Shown: piece after piece, positions 12,429 through 24,975 of the stretch
Numbering within the stretch: the stretch's first letter is position 1
How the letters are laid out: each line of letters opens with the position of its first letter
Origin: Sordaria brevicollis
Taxonomy: Eukaryota > Ascomycota > Sordariomycetes > Sordariales > Sordariaceae
Reading direction: 5' to 3'
Length of the DNA: 64,000 nucleotides
Assembly: GCA_033439795.1 (NCBI GenBank)
Contig: JAUTDP010000004.1
Span: 2,852,001 to 2,916,000 of the forward strand
Made by a program: the position numbers and the translations under genes
The notes under the pieces: model-generated
The model's input: the letters and a program-made list of their open reading frames with translations, nothing else
What the model was told of the DNA's origin: nothing
Databases searched by the model: none

Positions 12429-14696
12429 TTACCAAGTCTCCTGCCAATAAACACAATTCTCCCTCCTCTCAAACCACGCCTTCGCCTCCTCCTTGTCCTT
12501 CACCACCCCACTCATAACCGCCGCATCCTCCAGCGCCTCCCTCACGCTCTTGGGCATCCGCCCACTATTTCCACACACCACGATGATGGGGTTTTGCTTC
12601 AGTAGCCTCCCAACCTCGGCAGCGTGGTTGCGGATTTGGTGCTGCACGTAGTTCTTCCCGGCGTCGTAGATACCTGCTGCTCTTTGCAAAGCAAGTTTGG
12701 GGTCTTCTTCTTTTGATGCGTCGACGTCGCGGGAAAAGGCCGGGTGGACGACCAAGTTGGGGACAGTCTGCCATTCGGACTGGAAGTGGTAATCGGCTGA
12801 GGAGTTGCGGCAGCCGAAAAAGAGGAGGGTTGGGCCCACCACTGGTTCCCGAAGACAACGGTCTTGAAGCAAGGCGCGGAAGGGAGCAATGCCTGTACCC
12901 GTTGCGACGCCGATGAGCGGTCGTGTATAGAAGGTCGGATCATCCATGGCAAAGGGACTGCTGGGCGGCTTGATGCCGATCTGGATGGTGGTTCCCACGG
13001 GCAGATTGCGGAGGTAGCGCGAGCAGAGACCTTGACGGGGTTTGCGGATGATGGTGCGGTAGTGGACGAGGGCGGCGAGGATTTCCAACTTGTAGACATT
13101 GGTAGGCTCGCCATCCTCGTGGACGGTTGGATCGCCGCCGTTGCAGAGACTGAACTCGCGGGGACGGATGATGGGGAACTCGAGGAGCCGGGTGTAGGGG
13201 ATCTTGACGCCGGGGAAGTCCTCGAGGACCTCAAGGATGGTTCGGCGGGGGCGAGACGTGTAGTCGTAGAACTCGTCGCTATCACCTCTTTGGGTGAGCT
13301 CTTGCAGACGTTCCTTCTCGAGAGGGTTATTGGTGTGGTAGGCCATAAACTCGAGGAACGTCCGTTTAGGAACGGCGGTGATGTCGAAGTTGTGCGTCAG
13401 GACGTCGCGAACCGTTGCCCCCTGTGGAAAGTGATAGTCTCTTGGCCTGGTGTTCTTGTCCCAGTTGATTTCTATCCTCTGCTCGGCTACATCAGCCCAT
13501 TTCATCAAATTGATCAGCTTCTGTACGTCCTCGGGATAGTTCTTGGGATATATCAGGAGGGTTTGACCGGCAAAGGAGATGGCTCCGTTGCGTCCTGGAC
13601 TGCGAACTTCAAGTTCTATATGTCGGACGTCTTGCCAATGATCGTCTGGAGTCACCCTTTTGTTGCAAAGAACTTCCGCCGTGAAAGAGCCAGGTATTGG
13701 CAGGAGTTTGGCTGGCGGGAAAATCGGGATTTCCGTTCCATCTTTCTGTTCCGGAGTCTCATGTCCTGGAGACTCGGTGCTCATCCGCTCAAGTCTAGCC
13801 GCTAGATCCTCGCCATCTTCGAACTGAGAAGGCCCGTTGCCGTTTTCATCATTTGCCGTTTCATCCGTGACTGACGTCGTAGATGGCACAAGTCGAATAT
13901 TGTACTTTGGTGGGAGTTGAGCGTCATCTCGTATGGGATCTATGCCCTCTGGAAGAGGGAACTGAGCTAAGAGTGAATCTCTCAACTCCTGGTACCAGGG
14001 AAGATAAATGCTGTCGAGTCTGGTGGGACCTGGGTTAGCTGCAAAGCAATAGAGCATACAGACAACTTTGGATTTCACGTACCCATTTTCATGTCTCTCG
14101 TCAGCTTCGCCTGGCCTGAAGAACTCCGAAGCCCCCAGTTGTAACAGCCGCACACGCAGCTTCCGCGCAGCCCAGTTGAACCTTTCAAGGTATGAAAATC
14201 AGCTTCAAATCCATAATAATATAATGGGCCAATGCCATGACTGGTCTCACGTTGGAGACCACAAGCGTAAACCTTACTTTGGATATGAGCTATCACCAAG
14301 CCCAAAAATTGAGAACTTTACCGGTGCAAGGCAGTTTGTGTTGTTGAGTTTTGTGCGTCTCAGGTTCTTCCACAACGTTGTGGTGTTCTTTGGCATATCA
14401 CCTTGTCCTGTGGTAGAGGTGACAAAGATAGCCAGAGAATACCGCAAGAGGTCCGTCTGGCAAGAGGGAAAATTAGCACAAAGAACTACATGATCAGGGC
14501 ACTAGTTTACACGAACCAACTTGAAGCCATCCATCTCGTCGACAATAGTATTGAAGTGTAATCTTTCAGCCATTTTGGCCAGCTCCATGGCGATTTCCTC
14601 ACCGTTTCCAGTCTCAGATCCATAGAGGATGATAATGTTCCTCCCCTCTATGGTGGCTGGCTTAGCAACCGAAGCTGCCACCACGGATTCCCCCAT
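12429..14696 (-). CDS. NADPH-dependent diflavin oxidoreductase, TAH18/NDOR1 type (cytosolic Fe-S cluster assembly)
   Basis: Four exons (14696-14517, 14456-14278, 14181-14083, 14019-12429) encode 682 residues. The flavodoxin-like FMN domain comes first, with the phosphate loop ILYGSETGNGEE at about 23-34, STTGQGD, and FGLGDSSYPK at the exon 2/3 join. It is followed by a long FAD-binding region with RPREFSLCNGG, an NADPH-binding segment (GVATGTGIAPFRALLQDR) and the terminal W expected of this fold. Length and order match TAH18/NDOR1, which passes electrons from NADPH to Dre2 in the cytosolic iron-sulfur assembly pathway. P450 reductases are excluded because there is no N-terminal membrane anchor. 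The linker between the FMN and FAD domains (about residues 190-250) is acidic and longer than usual. All three introns have GT/AG ends. A dre2 partner is not in this window. Confidence 0.92.
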
Positions 14697-17600
14697 GGTG
14701 TTGTCTTATCAGAGATGTATGAGCTCTTTCTGTTGGTGTTGAGTAGTCCTTCACAACCAACCAAGCAAACTAGGTAGTAGATATCAGAGATACTACCCTT
14801 CAGGTATGACTAATAGTTGCTGCTATTTGGCTTCTGGTAGACAGAATGAGGGCGGCTACAACGAAGTCTCTGCTTCGAAGTTTTTGTGGTGTAGTGCAAA
14901 GGTAAAGGATACTTGTGTCCTCGGTTGGTGTAGATGGAAAAGCACGGGTATTGACGGTCGACCAAGCAGTTCTCGATAAGACGGCACCGGCTTGAAGTGC
15001 GGGCTCTCTCCCCACAGCACGGACCTGCAGGTTGTCTCTTTAACGACCCGTGCACAGTTGGCTCGAGTCGGATAGCTGGGTACGTCACCCGTGAAGCTGG
15101 GGATGCCCTCGAAACGAAACAGTCTTTTGCTTGCGTATTGGGCAAGTGGAATTACTGGCGAATTTACTGGCCGTCTGGGTCGATGGGCGAAGAGCTGTAG
15201 TTGATAGTGGGGCGAGAAGGTCGTCACTTTCTGTATCGGCAAGCAGAAACATCTCACAGCAGGCTATCGGAGCCTGCAGGTGGCGCCCCGATCTCGGCCC
15301 CCACCAAACCCCGGAGCGGCGCGGGGAAGGGGACGACACCGCACCGCACTTGCCCGGACTTCCATGGTACTGTACAGTAGAGGTACCGCAGTGTGAAGGA
15401 CGAGAGATGAGGTTGTCAGTAACGGTTTCCGTTATTTGAGTCTCCTCCTGATACATGGGCGGAATGAGATGTTATGCCCAAGTTATGCAGCAGCACGCAT
15501 GGAAACATACTAGTCCACCATCCAGTTGAAACAGAAGCTACATGGACCCCGGAGGGGAGGCCTGACTAGGTCCTTCTTTCACCTATGTAGCACGATGCCA
15601 GTTTCGGCCAGTTTCAAGCCTCAACACGATACAGTAGATACCCCTGTTTCTACAAGTAATCTGGGCAGCCAGTTTCCTTGCATTTAATGGGGATTTTGCA
15701 GAAGGGGGGGTCTATATATTGACTACCCAGAAGCTGTCGGCCACTCTCAAAGCGAGCCGGGGCTTCAAAAAGTGGAGTAAGTGGCCTCGTTGAGGGCTTG
15801 GCAATGTCCTGTCCCAGCAAAATTGCACCCCTGTACCTGCAAATCCGGGCTTGGAGCCTTGCAATTTGCAGTTTGCAGCTCCAGTATTGGAAAATAATTC
15901 GGGCAGCAAATTTTCTTGCATATAATGGGGGATTTGCAGAAGAGGGGGGTTGCAGAAGCAGGGGTATCTACTGTATTCACCAACCAACCTCAACCGACTG
16001 CTTGCCCTTGCCAGCCTCCAAACATCCCATTCGGCGTGTTTGAAGGCCTAGCTAACGTAACATTCAAAGCTTCCTCGGTGCATAGGCGGTGAACCGCTCG
16101 AGTCCCTCTCGACTGGCTCTCATCTCCGAAATCCGAATCGTCCTACATCATGGATTCCAAGGGTCCTGGGCTTTTGCACGCGAAGCCTAGACAACTCTGG
16201 GGTCACTTTGGAGTCTCCGCACCCACGGTCAGCCGTCGTGTAAACGCATGAACAACCCCTGGGCAGGTGAACCTGTGCGGATGAGGGGAAATACAAGACA
16301 TGTCAACATCGCAACCCGACACCTTGGGTTGGCCGTGAGGTCGTTTGCCGTTATGGCCAAGACCACCCCCTTTTTCCTTATGGTGCCCGTTCTCAGAGAC
16401 CCCTCGGCCCCCCTCTGTGGTGGAGGATCGTGATGATGTTTTTGGGACATGGCTCCAACCCGTTTTTGACAGTGGAGCACAAGTCATCCGCTAGGAACCT
16501 GGAAGCGTCTAGAAAGCGGATGCCACATCCACGTCATTCCGCAACCCGGTGGGAGCCACTTTCGACGCCGAAGCGTGTCATATTCCGGGTGAGCCATCTC
16601 GAGGCCGTTTCAAGCCTCGCCGTCGTCAAAAAGATCTATCGATTAGATCGCACATGTCACTTGCTTCCGGCTCACTCCTTCTCAAGGGAACCAATGAGAA
16701 TGCATGCGCAAAACAGTCTTTTGGCTGAGTGCCTCCCTTCTTGTCTCTTGCCGGGCGACAACAGCTTCGATCCCTGAAAGGGCAAGGAGCTCAGGTGGAG
16801 TTGAGAGTTCATGGGACGGCAGTGGAAACAGATACAGTATTGCACACGGTGGTAGGAGACTAAGGTGTTTATACATCGCTGCCAGCACAGAAGTTCCCAA
16901 CATGCGGAAGAGCTGAGTTGATATCGGATTTTACTCCCCGTTTTGACAACAGCCAGAGTCAATCTGAGTTTACGGATGTGAAAAGATACAGTACGTTCTG
17001 CAGATGACTGGGAACTGTGGCCCGACATGTCACCAAGACAGGTAAGGTAATAACTATCGGGGGTGTCCCTTAATCCCAAGGACTCTCGCTGCTCTCAGTT
17101 GAATACACCGGCAGCGAGGCCGTGTGATAGCCTTGTCCAGGTGAAGTATGTATAAGCCCGGTTGCCTTGTGTCGGGATTTCAGACAATTCGATCTGGTTG
17201 AAAAGTCGGTAGCCTTCACAAACACTCGACTCAAATTCCATCCATAGCGAATGATAAAGGCCAGGCCACTTCTTCCCACAGGACTCGAGTAAACGTCAGG
17301 ACTAGCTGCAGACGGAGCAGGCTGAATCGTGAAGGGTATATATCACTTGAGATGGAAAGCCATCAGCTCTTTCTCAAACAGCGATCCGATGCAGATGGCC
17401 TTGCTATTGTAGCATGCATTCATACCCCGATGATCGGTGAATGGAAGGAGCAGGCAGTTGTTGAGGTATAAATGGAAGCAGCTAAGGAATGGTGCCTTGA
17501 CCCAGCTCATTTCTTCTTGCCCTCTTTGACAATCCAAAGCCCTCGCAGCAGCCCTGTAGCCTTTCTCCCTTCCCCGGAAAGATCGATTCGGAACGTGCGG

Positions 17601-18752
17601 GTAACAACGACGGGACAACAATAGCACACGGAAAGCCTCATCAAAGACTCCCGAGTCCGTCAAGCCAAGAAGCAACATCTCCCTAGAGGTAGACGCAACA
17701 ACTAGATCAAGTTCTCAAAGGTAAGTTCACGTTGTTAGACCCCCATCAGCCGTCACCAAACCTAGGTAGAGGTACCCACATACACAATTCCTTCCATCAT
17801 GATGCGCGCGGCTGGGGCTGGCCTCATTGCTCCAAGGAAACTGCGCCGCACTGTGCTTCCCTGTTGCTTGAGCTTCTCCACGCTCCTTTCCCCTTCTGTG
17901 GATCCCCCAAATGGCAGGACAAGCGGACAGACCTTGGCGTTTGGCAAGAGCTACGACGATGATGGCGTACGTATCCCTGAGTCGTTGCCACTTGCGAATG
18001 TTCAGTGGTCGCGCCTCCCCTCGTTTCCAGAGGGCAGCGCTTGACGCCTGTTGATGTCCAGATTGCTGCAGGTACAGTGATTGTAAACTGTGTCCAGATC
18101 CGTTTTGAGGTTCTGGTTCAGAATGCAGGAGCGGATGGACTCATGGCCGGCTCTGCCCTAAGTTTGGCTTCAAGTTGTTCAAGATACTTTGGGGGCAAGT
18201 GCGCTGTGCTTGCACCTGCCCACACTGGCCAGGCTGGTACATGCTGCCTACCCCAGTTGGCACCCCTCGTTGTCCACCTTCAGTGATTTGGAAGCGTAGA
18301 GTGACAACTGGAAGCTGGATCCTGCCTTGCGTCCAGGTGTAGGGCAGGTACTATGGGGACGTAACCAGACGTACCCTGGGCCCCAAAGCCGCCACGCCTG
18401 CCTTCGCATAATTCCCCGAACGGTAGCAAAAAATATTTGAAATTTGGAGCGCGCCGACTCACCAACACCTGATCCTTTCCCTTCTCTTCCTCTTCTTCTT
18501 CCCGTCAACCATTCAACCAATCTGAAGTCCGCTCAAACCACCTTCAACCAAAACCCCCCTCAAGCTATCTAGGGCACCAAGCTACCCTTCTGACTCCCCC
18601 TCAGACCCAGAGTTCAACCTTTTCTCGTCCGTGAACGTCCTTACAAACCCCAGGCGCTCATCTCCCTGTCCGAACGAGTCCAACCGCTCACGTCACCTCC
18701 TGTGGATCACCTACTCCATCAAAGTCAACTTTCGACATCACAATCAATCATC
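14697..18752. other. Gene-free 4 kb between divergent genes, with a MITE-like element
   Basis: This stretch separates the diflavin reductase (minus) from the RRM gene (plus) and must hold both promoters. The only structured feature seen is the inverted-repeat element at 15632-15973. The last 300 bases are pyrimidine-rich (TTCAACC, CCCCTC runs), as in leaders of well-expressed Neurospora genes. No coding region is supportable. Confidence 0.55.
15632..15973. mobile_element. MITE-like non-autonomous DNA element with about 22-bp inverted repeats and TA target duplication
   Basis: The ends are near-perfect inverted repeats. The left end reads CAGTAGATACCCCTGTTTCT, and the right end is its reverse complement with two mismatches over 22-25 bp. 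TA dinucleotides flank both sides (15630-15631 and 15974-15975), as expected for Tc1/mariner-type insertion, and the CAGT terminus fits that superfamily. Inside, a segment of about 55 bp is repeated directly (about 15657-15710 and 15895-15948: GGGCAGC, TTGCAT-TAATGGGG, TTTGCAGAAG). A further inverted copy lies at about 15823-15847. At 342 bp with no coding capacity it is a typical MITE. Small TA-flanked elements such as Guest are known in Neurospora; I cannot say whether this is related. Confidence 0.75.
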
Positions 18753-20341
18753 ATGTCTGCTGTCGTGGAGAAAATTACTGACGCTGCTGCCGCCGCCGTC
18801 AACGACGTTTCCAATGCTCTGGCCAACACCTCTCTGACTGGCAACAAGTCCGCTGACGAGAAGCCCGCCGCCGCCAACAACGATGCCGTGCTTGCCAGCG
18901 CCGCCGAAGGTCGCCGCCTTTACATCGGCAACCTTGCCTATGCGACAACAGAGGGGGAGTTGAAGGACTTCTTCAAGGGCTACCTTGTGTAAGTTTTTGC
19001 TCGTTCTGCCTGCCCTTTTCCCTTTGTCATTGCCTCCCCTTGTTCTCTCACCGCCTTCCACTTTGCATTGTTTCCCTGCATCCCGCTTCCCCGCCTTGTT
19101 CGGATTGTATTTGCCCGGCTGGAAGCAGTTGCATGCCACAAGCTTCATTCCTTCTTGCCGATTCCATCACGGCATCCTGGTTAAGCTTCTTTCGCCCTTT
19201 GACGTCACGTCACGCCCCTCGCTCTTCTGTCTGTGAGGGTGGGCCGATGGCATGGCCTTAGGGAGTGGGGTTGGCATTCGGCTTTCTTGGTCTCGTGTTA
19301 CGTGTGCCTGTTCGTTACTAACCAGCGTTCGTTGCGTGTAGTGAGTCTGTTTCTATTCCCAAGAACCCTCGCACCGACCGCCCCGTCGGTTATGCCTTCG
19401 TCGACCTCTCTACCCCCAGCGAGGCTGAGCGTGCCATCGCTGAGCTCTCCGGCAAGGAGATCCTCGAGCGCAAGGTCTCCGTCCAGCTCGCTCGCAAGCC
19501 CGAGTCTAACGAGAAGACCGAGGGTGCCAACGGTGAGGGCCATGAGGGCACTCGCCGCCGCCAGTCCACCCGCGGTCGCGGTCGCGCCGGTCGCGGCCGT
19601 GGTGGCCGTGCTCGTGGCGATCGTGTAAGTTCTATCTGATGTTCCTAGTGAAATGCACACAGAAACTGACATTCCTGCCTAGGGCGAGAAGAAGGAGGAG
19701 GGTGCCGAGGGCTCCGCTTCCCCTGCCACCGAGGCCCTGAAGGACATCACCAACGAGACCAGCAACGAGAAGGCTGGCAAGCACGCCCGCTCTCCCCGTG
19801 AGCGCCGTGAGCGCGGCCCTCCGGCTGACGGTATTCCCTCCAAGACCAAGGTCATGGTCGCCAACCTCCCCTACGACTTGACCGAGGAGAAGGTGAGATA
19901 TCCTGCCCATCTGTGTCATGCCTGAAGACATGCTAACCCCTTCCACAGCTTAAGGAGCTTTTCGCTGCTTACCAGCCTTCCTCCGCGAAGATTGCTCTTC
20001 GCCCCATCCCTCGCTTCATGATTAAGAAGCTTCAGGCCCGGGGTGAGCCCCGCAAGGGCCGCGGTTTCGGCTTCGTTACCCTTGCCTCTGAGGAGCTCCA
20101 GCAGAAGGCCGTCTCTGAGATGAACGGCAAAGAGATCGAGGGCCGCGAGATCGCCGTCAAGGTCGCCATCGACAGCCCCGACAAGACTGACGAGGAGGCC
20201 AACGAGCACGAGGGTGAGGCCCAGACCAAGACTGAGACCAAGGCCGAGACCCCTGCTGCCCCTACTGCTGCCCCTACCAACGGCACTACCACCACTACCT
20301 CCACCGAGCAGGCCGGCGCTGCTGTTACCGCCTCTGCTTAA
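18753..20341 (+). CDS. Two-RRM RNA-binding protein with central Arg/Gly (RGG) box
   Basis: Four exons (18753-18988, 19342-19624, 19683-19892, 19949-20341) give 373 residues. RRM1 starts at about residue 54 with RNP2 LYIGNL and has RNP1 PVGYAFVDL just after the first intron. A run of RGRGRAGRGRGGRARG follows (about 155-172). RRM2 begins at VMVANL, just before intron 3, and its RNP1 is KGRGFGFVTL. The C-terminus is rich in Ala, Thr and Glu. The layout resembles fungal single-strand nucleic-acid-binding proteins of the nucleolin/Sbp1 kind, likely in mRNA or rRNA metabolism; the exact role is not known to me. The first intron (353 nt) is much longer than others here, which in Neurospora often marks a highly expressed or regulated gene. 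The GTG upstream at 18702 is not used, because the ATG at 18753 lies in a clean CATC-ATG context. Confidence 0.88.
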
Positions 20342-21708
20342 ACACACCATTTGATGACGAGATGAGCGTGCGCACGAGTTAATAAAGATTTCGGTCACAG
20401 ACACTACTTTAATCTCGACCGACACATGTCTTATGTTTTACTGGGCGCATGCATTTTTACCCTCACGATTTTGGCACGGAATGAATGATTTTCTTTTTAT
20501 GGCGGGATCTGCAAGTGGGTATGAAAGCGGGAAGATTGGGCGGTGGGATAATGTGATCATGTCTGGCGTCACGGGTTATGGGGGTTTCAAAGGCCTCAAA
20601 TCGCTGGTAGACTTCAGGCATCATTATCTTGCGGCTCTTTGCAGGCAACAAAAATCTAATATTATTATGACCATCTCTTCTTCCTTCGTGTGTTATGAAA
20701 CATCTTTTCTATCTCGAGGTCGCTTAGAAACTTAAGGCATGCTGGACAGGATCTATGGGGCATCAAAATAGATATGGATAGTTGAGACAAAAACTAAACG
20801 GTACTTTTGACTCATTATGGTGAAGCCGTTTTTAGCAACTCCAACATCTGCTCATCACCGACATGGGAATCGGTCTGAGGCATTGTGTTAGGAGGAGTGA
20901 ATGGATCCACTGGCCGTGCCTCGCGTGCCTTGGTGTGTGGTTCGTTGTGACGAAGTTGGGGGCAGAGTTGCAGATGTTCCTGCAGGCCAGAGAGGGGCAG
21001 CTCCCCGTTTAAGAAGCCGTCCCCTGAAAAGCCCCTGATCGTTATTGGCAGTGCGTGACAAAGGATGAGGAACAGCCAGGTCTGGACCTTCACATAAAAT
21101 ATTTCGAGGATTGTTGTGACTGGTGGATGGAGGAATCCTGAAGGATAGACGCAAAGCTGGCTTATGTGTGCTCTAACACTTTAGCTTCAATATAGTCGAG
21201 TTACTCTGCCACATGGATGAGGGTTTGGCTACATTGACAAAGTATCTGAATCCATCAGCGCACTTATAGAATGAGAGCTCACAATATAGTCGTTAGTCAA
21301 TCATGGTGTTGACAGCCGCTTGGAAACCTGAGTGAAAGGCATGCCTCGATCTTCAGTACTTTCGGGTCAAGTTTCCGTCCCTGGCTGGATGGCCGTCCGA
21401 GACAGTGGACCAACCGCTGAAGGACGGCACCTCCAGGGCAGGGGGTGCCTGCAATAGGTAGCGTGGGCGGCTTCACCAGTCCAAGTCGCCAATCGTCTGC
21501 CCATCCTCATTGTCCACCAGACAACCCTACCGTAATTCCGAAACGCCACGCGACGCAACACAGAGTCGCAACTCAAAAGACGACTGCGCCTTGATAGCAT
21601 TTCAATTCCTCTTCGAAAACACTGCTGTGTTCTCAAATCGTTCCATCTCAGCAAGGAAACTACGAAATCAGGCATTGCGCCTAATCACACATACAGAAGC
21701 TGCCCATC
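20342..21708. other. Intergenic region, nothing recognised
   Basis: The region contains the 3' untranslated region of the RRM gene and the promoter of the ArfGAP gene. No gene, tRNA or repeat is supportable. Confidence 0.5.
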
Positions 21709-23154
21709 ATGGCCACCAAAGGGATGTGGGAGATAGACCCGGAGACGAAGTCCAAGGTATGTTCGTTGCCGGTAGACCCGATACCATCAACAGTCCTCGC
21801 GTATGATGAATTGCACAGGTCGAGGGGAAGCGGTGACATCCTGAATAGGAAACAAACAAAAAAAAAAAAAAAAAAAAAAAAGGAAAAAAAAAGCGTACTG
21901 GAACATTCGGGCTGACGTGCTTGTGACACCCTGTATAGCTCGCCGCGATGCAAAAGGAGAACAACAACAACATCTGCTGCGACTGCGGCGCCCCAAGCCC
22001 GCAATGGTGTTCGCCCAAATTCGGCATCTTCATCTGCCTCTCGTGCGCGGGCGTCCACCGCGGTTTGGGCGTGCACATCTCGTTCGTACGCTCGGTCTCC
22101 ATGGACGCCTTCAAGCAAGCGGAGATCGAGCGCATGCGGCTCGGCGGCAACGACAACTGGCGCGCCTTCTTCGAGAACCACGAGGATACCAAGATGCGCG
22201 GCATTACCTGGGACGATGCGACGATTGCGGAGCGGTACAGCGGCGAGGTGGGCGAGGAGTACAAGGAGAGGCTGAGCGCCAAGGTCGAGGGCCGGGAGTA
22301 CGTACCTGGGGAGAAGAAGCCAGTACAACAAGAGACTACTACTAGTCAGAGTTCGAGCAGTGCGGCGGCGGCCGGTGTGCCATTGAGCGGCACGAGCAGC
22401 AGGACGGCAAGCCCCAAGCCGGGAACGACGATCAAGGTGGACGACAAGTACTTTGCCAAGCTGGGGGCCGCCAACGCCAGCAGGCCGGACAACTTGCCGC
22501 CGAGCCAGGGCGGGAAGTATCAGGGCTTCGGAAACACGGTGTCATCGTCACAGCCAAAGAACGAGGCGGGCTTGCCGGGTCTGGATGAGTTGCAGAAGGA
22601 TCCCGTGGCGGCGCTAAGTAAAGGGTTCGGGTGGTTTACCAAGACGGTGACCCAGACGGCGAAGACGGTGAATGAAGGCTATATTCAGCCTACGGCTAAG
22701 CAGGTATGTTACACCCTTTGTGCTTCTGAAATTTCTCTCACGAAACACTTTGAAGTACAAGTCTTGCTAACCTTGACTCTTTTCCACTTGACTGTAGATA
22801 GCCGAATCCGAACTCGCCGCAAAAGCCCGTATCGCGGCAGCGCAAGCCGCCGTGACAGCACAAGCCGGTGCCAAGACCGCATCAGAGAGTTTCAACCGCT
22901 TTGTTGAGGGAGGACCTTCCAATTCGGCCGGTGGTGGTGCTGGCTACAGATCGGTTCCTTCGGGCGGTGGTAGCAGCAACTTTGACGAGAGCAAGAGGTC
23001 CTTCTGGGATGACTTTGCTAGCGCAGCGGACCAGCGAAAGTCAACCGGCGGTGGTAGCTCGATTGGAACGTCAGTCATAGGCAAGAGCTCCAGTAGTGGT
23101 GGTGCTGCTGCTCCCCCAGCAGCTTCTAAGAAGGACGAGTGGGATGATTGGTAG
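21709..23154 (+). CDS. ArfGAP, GCS1/ArfGAP1 type (Golgi vesicle traffic)
   Basis: Three exons (21709-21756, 21939-22703, 22798-23154) encode 389 residues. The ArfGAP zinc finger is complete: C29-x2-C32-x16-C49-x2-C52, followed by [16 protein letters not shown], with R57 the expected arginine finger. The rest of the catalytic domain ([25 protein letters not shown]) matches Gcs1. Downstream, a Ser/Ala-rich linker, a GFGWFTKTV segment and Ala-rich helices resemble the membrane-curvature-sensing (ALPS-like) C-terminal half of this family. The protein should stimulate GTP hydrolysis on Arf1 to uncoat COPI vesicles. The last residues, EWDDW, recall the acidic/Trp coat-binding tails of ArfGAP1. The first intron carries a long poly-A tract. 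Confidence 0.92.
21858..21892. repeat. Poly-A tract in the first ArfGAP intron
   Basis: More than twenty consecutive A's, then GG and a further run of A's, lie inside intron 1 (21757-21938), well upstream of the branch and acceptor sites. It is a simple mononucleotide repeat and error-prone in sequencing. Confidence 0.8.
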
Positions 23155-23919
23155 TCAGAGGGCTTTGTGGTCTGTAGAGGCGTCGGATGATATAGCGAGC
23201 TGGGTGGACGAGCGTTGAAACGGGTTTATGTATAGCGTATAATTGATGTCTAATTTTCTCGTTATCTGGGCTGTTACGGGTCGAGAACGCTGTGTCTAGG
23301 GTGAGGTCGACATGGAGGGTGTAGATGATGTGTTAAACTGTGAACCCTGATGGTTGAGCCCACTGCTCCGGCGTCGTAGGATCTATAACTTGGTTGTGTA
23401 TAGCACGGGCGTCTACTGGTGCTCCCTCACTGAAAGCCATAGTAGGCCGTAACGGCCTGTTATTGAAAAAGATGCTGGGCAACAAGACGAAATGAGGAGT
23501 AACCGCGTAGAAGTTGTCAATAATATAATCATCACTGGATGTTGACATTTCTCTCCATGAATTTCAGGGGCGATAGCCAGTAAGACCAGGAGGACAGTCA
23601 AAGGCTAGGGTTAGGGTCATATACTTTGGGGCACTGCACGCCGTGCCTGGAGGCACCGTGCGCTTGACCGAGGTTGGCGTCGGTTCTGGCCGGCGGGACC
23701 CGCTGCATGGACGGACGGCGGTTCGTCATCATGGGTGAGCCGTCGGCTTTGACGTCCCCATTTCCACACCCACGACCCCGTTCCCCGTTCTGCCGTCCCC
23801 CGTCCCCCCCGTCCTGTCATTGAATTACTGAGTCGCTCCCCCCTCCGACTGATGTGATTGCGACCAGAGCTCAAGCCATTGAGTCCACCCAACCCTTTCA
23901 TCCCATATCACAAATTACA
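23155..23919. other. Intergenic region: ArfGAP 3' end and ETF-beta promoter
   Basis: The only item of note is the telomere-like AGGGTTAGGG motif at 23607-23616. No gene is supportable. Confidence 0.5.
23607..23616 (+). promoter_or_regulatory. AGGGTTAGGG telomere-like motif upstream of ETF beta
   Basis: This ten-base motif lies about 300 bp before the ETF-beta ATG. The same ten bases occur only once more that I could find, 212 bp before bcp1 (49794-49803). Promoter Myb-type factors that bind TTAGGG repeats (Tbf1 class) are known in fungi; such a role here is inference. Confidence 0.35.
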
Positions 23920-24975
23920 ATGTCAGCCCTACGGATATTGGTGCCCGTCAAGCGGGTTATTGACTATGCGGTATGCTTGTCTTGTTTAATCCTTCTTCTA
24001 TACCACCTACCTTGTCAATGTCAATGGCAGCAACAGGAAACACAGCGCGCGCAAAGCATCGCATTCTACAACAATCCCAGAGAATGGAGTCCTTCCACCC
24101 ACCATTACATGGTTATGCTGTTGTTGTATACCTGCCCGAGTACACCATGACTGACGTGTGGATACCCTCTCTCGATGCAAATTACAGGTCAAGCCGCGAG
24201 TCAACAAGGCCCAGACGGGCGTCGAGACTGCCGGTGTCAAGCACAGCATGAACCCATTCGATGAGCTCTCGGTCGAGGAGAGTGTGCGCATCCGCGAGGG
24301 CAAGAAGACGCCCGTCGAGGACATCTGCGTCATCAGCGCCGGCCCGACCAAGGCCCAGGACATCCTGCGCACCGCCATGGCCATGGGTGCCGACCGGGCC
24401 ATCCACGTCGAGACCAAGGAGGGCGAGGACCTCGAGCCCCTGGGCGTCGCCAAGCTGCTCAAGGCCGCCGCCGAGCAGAACAAGAGCAACCTCGTGATTC
24501 TGGGCAAGCAGAGCATCGATGACGACGCCGGCCAGACGGGCCAGATGCTGGCCGGCCTGCTGGGCTGGGCGCAGGCCACCCAGGCGAGCAAGGTCGAGTT
24601 CAACGGCGACGTCGTGCAGGTGACGAGGGAGGTGGACGGCGGTGTCGAGACGCTCAAGGCCAAGCTGCCCATGGTCATCACCACCGATTTGCGCCTCAAC
24701 GAGCCCCGCTACGCGAGCTTGCCCAACATCATGAAGGCCAAGAAGAAGCCGCTCGAGAAGAAGACGCTGGCGGACTTTGGTATCACGGCGGAGAAGAGAC
24801 TCAAGACTATCAAGGTTACCGGTAAGGACTACCCTACCCCTCCGATTCGTACGGTTTGCGCCGATGACGCTAACTCTCGTCGCTTTCTGCAGAGCCTCCC
24901 CCGAGACAGGGTGGTGGCAAGGTCGAGGATGTCGATGGCTTGGTTTCGAAGCTCAAGGAGCTCGGTGCTCTTTAA
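23920..24975 (+). CDS. Electron transfer flavoprotein beta subunit (mitochondrial)
   Basis: Three exons (23920-23970, 24188-24821, 24893-24975) give 255 residues, the usual ETF-beta length. Diagnostic stretches are RILVPVKRVIDYAVKPRV at the N-terminus, MNPFDELSVEESVRIRE, LGKQSIDDDAGQTGQMLAG (nucleotide-binding loop of the AMP/FAD site), and the signature [47 protein letters not shown], which contains the methylation/recognition-loop region. The protein pairs with ETF alpha in the matrix, taking electrons from acyl-CoA and other dehydrogenases and passing them to ETF-QO. No cleavable presequence is apparent, as is common for this subunit. The 217-nt first intron splits the first 17 codons from the rest. 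Confidence 0.95.

Noticed and set aside
12864..13805. 313-codon plus-strand open frame opposite the diflavin reductase
   Set aside because: Antisense shadow of the GC-rich FAD/NADPH domain; the minus strand carries the conserved motifs.
23601..23616. Interstitial telomere scar
   Set aside because: Fewer than two TTAGGG units with no degenerate flank; kept only as a possible promoter motif.
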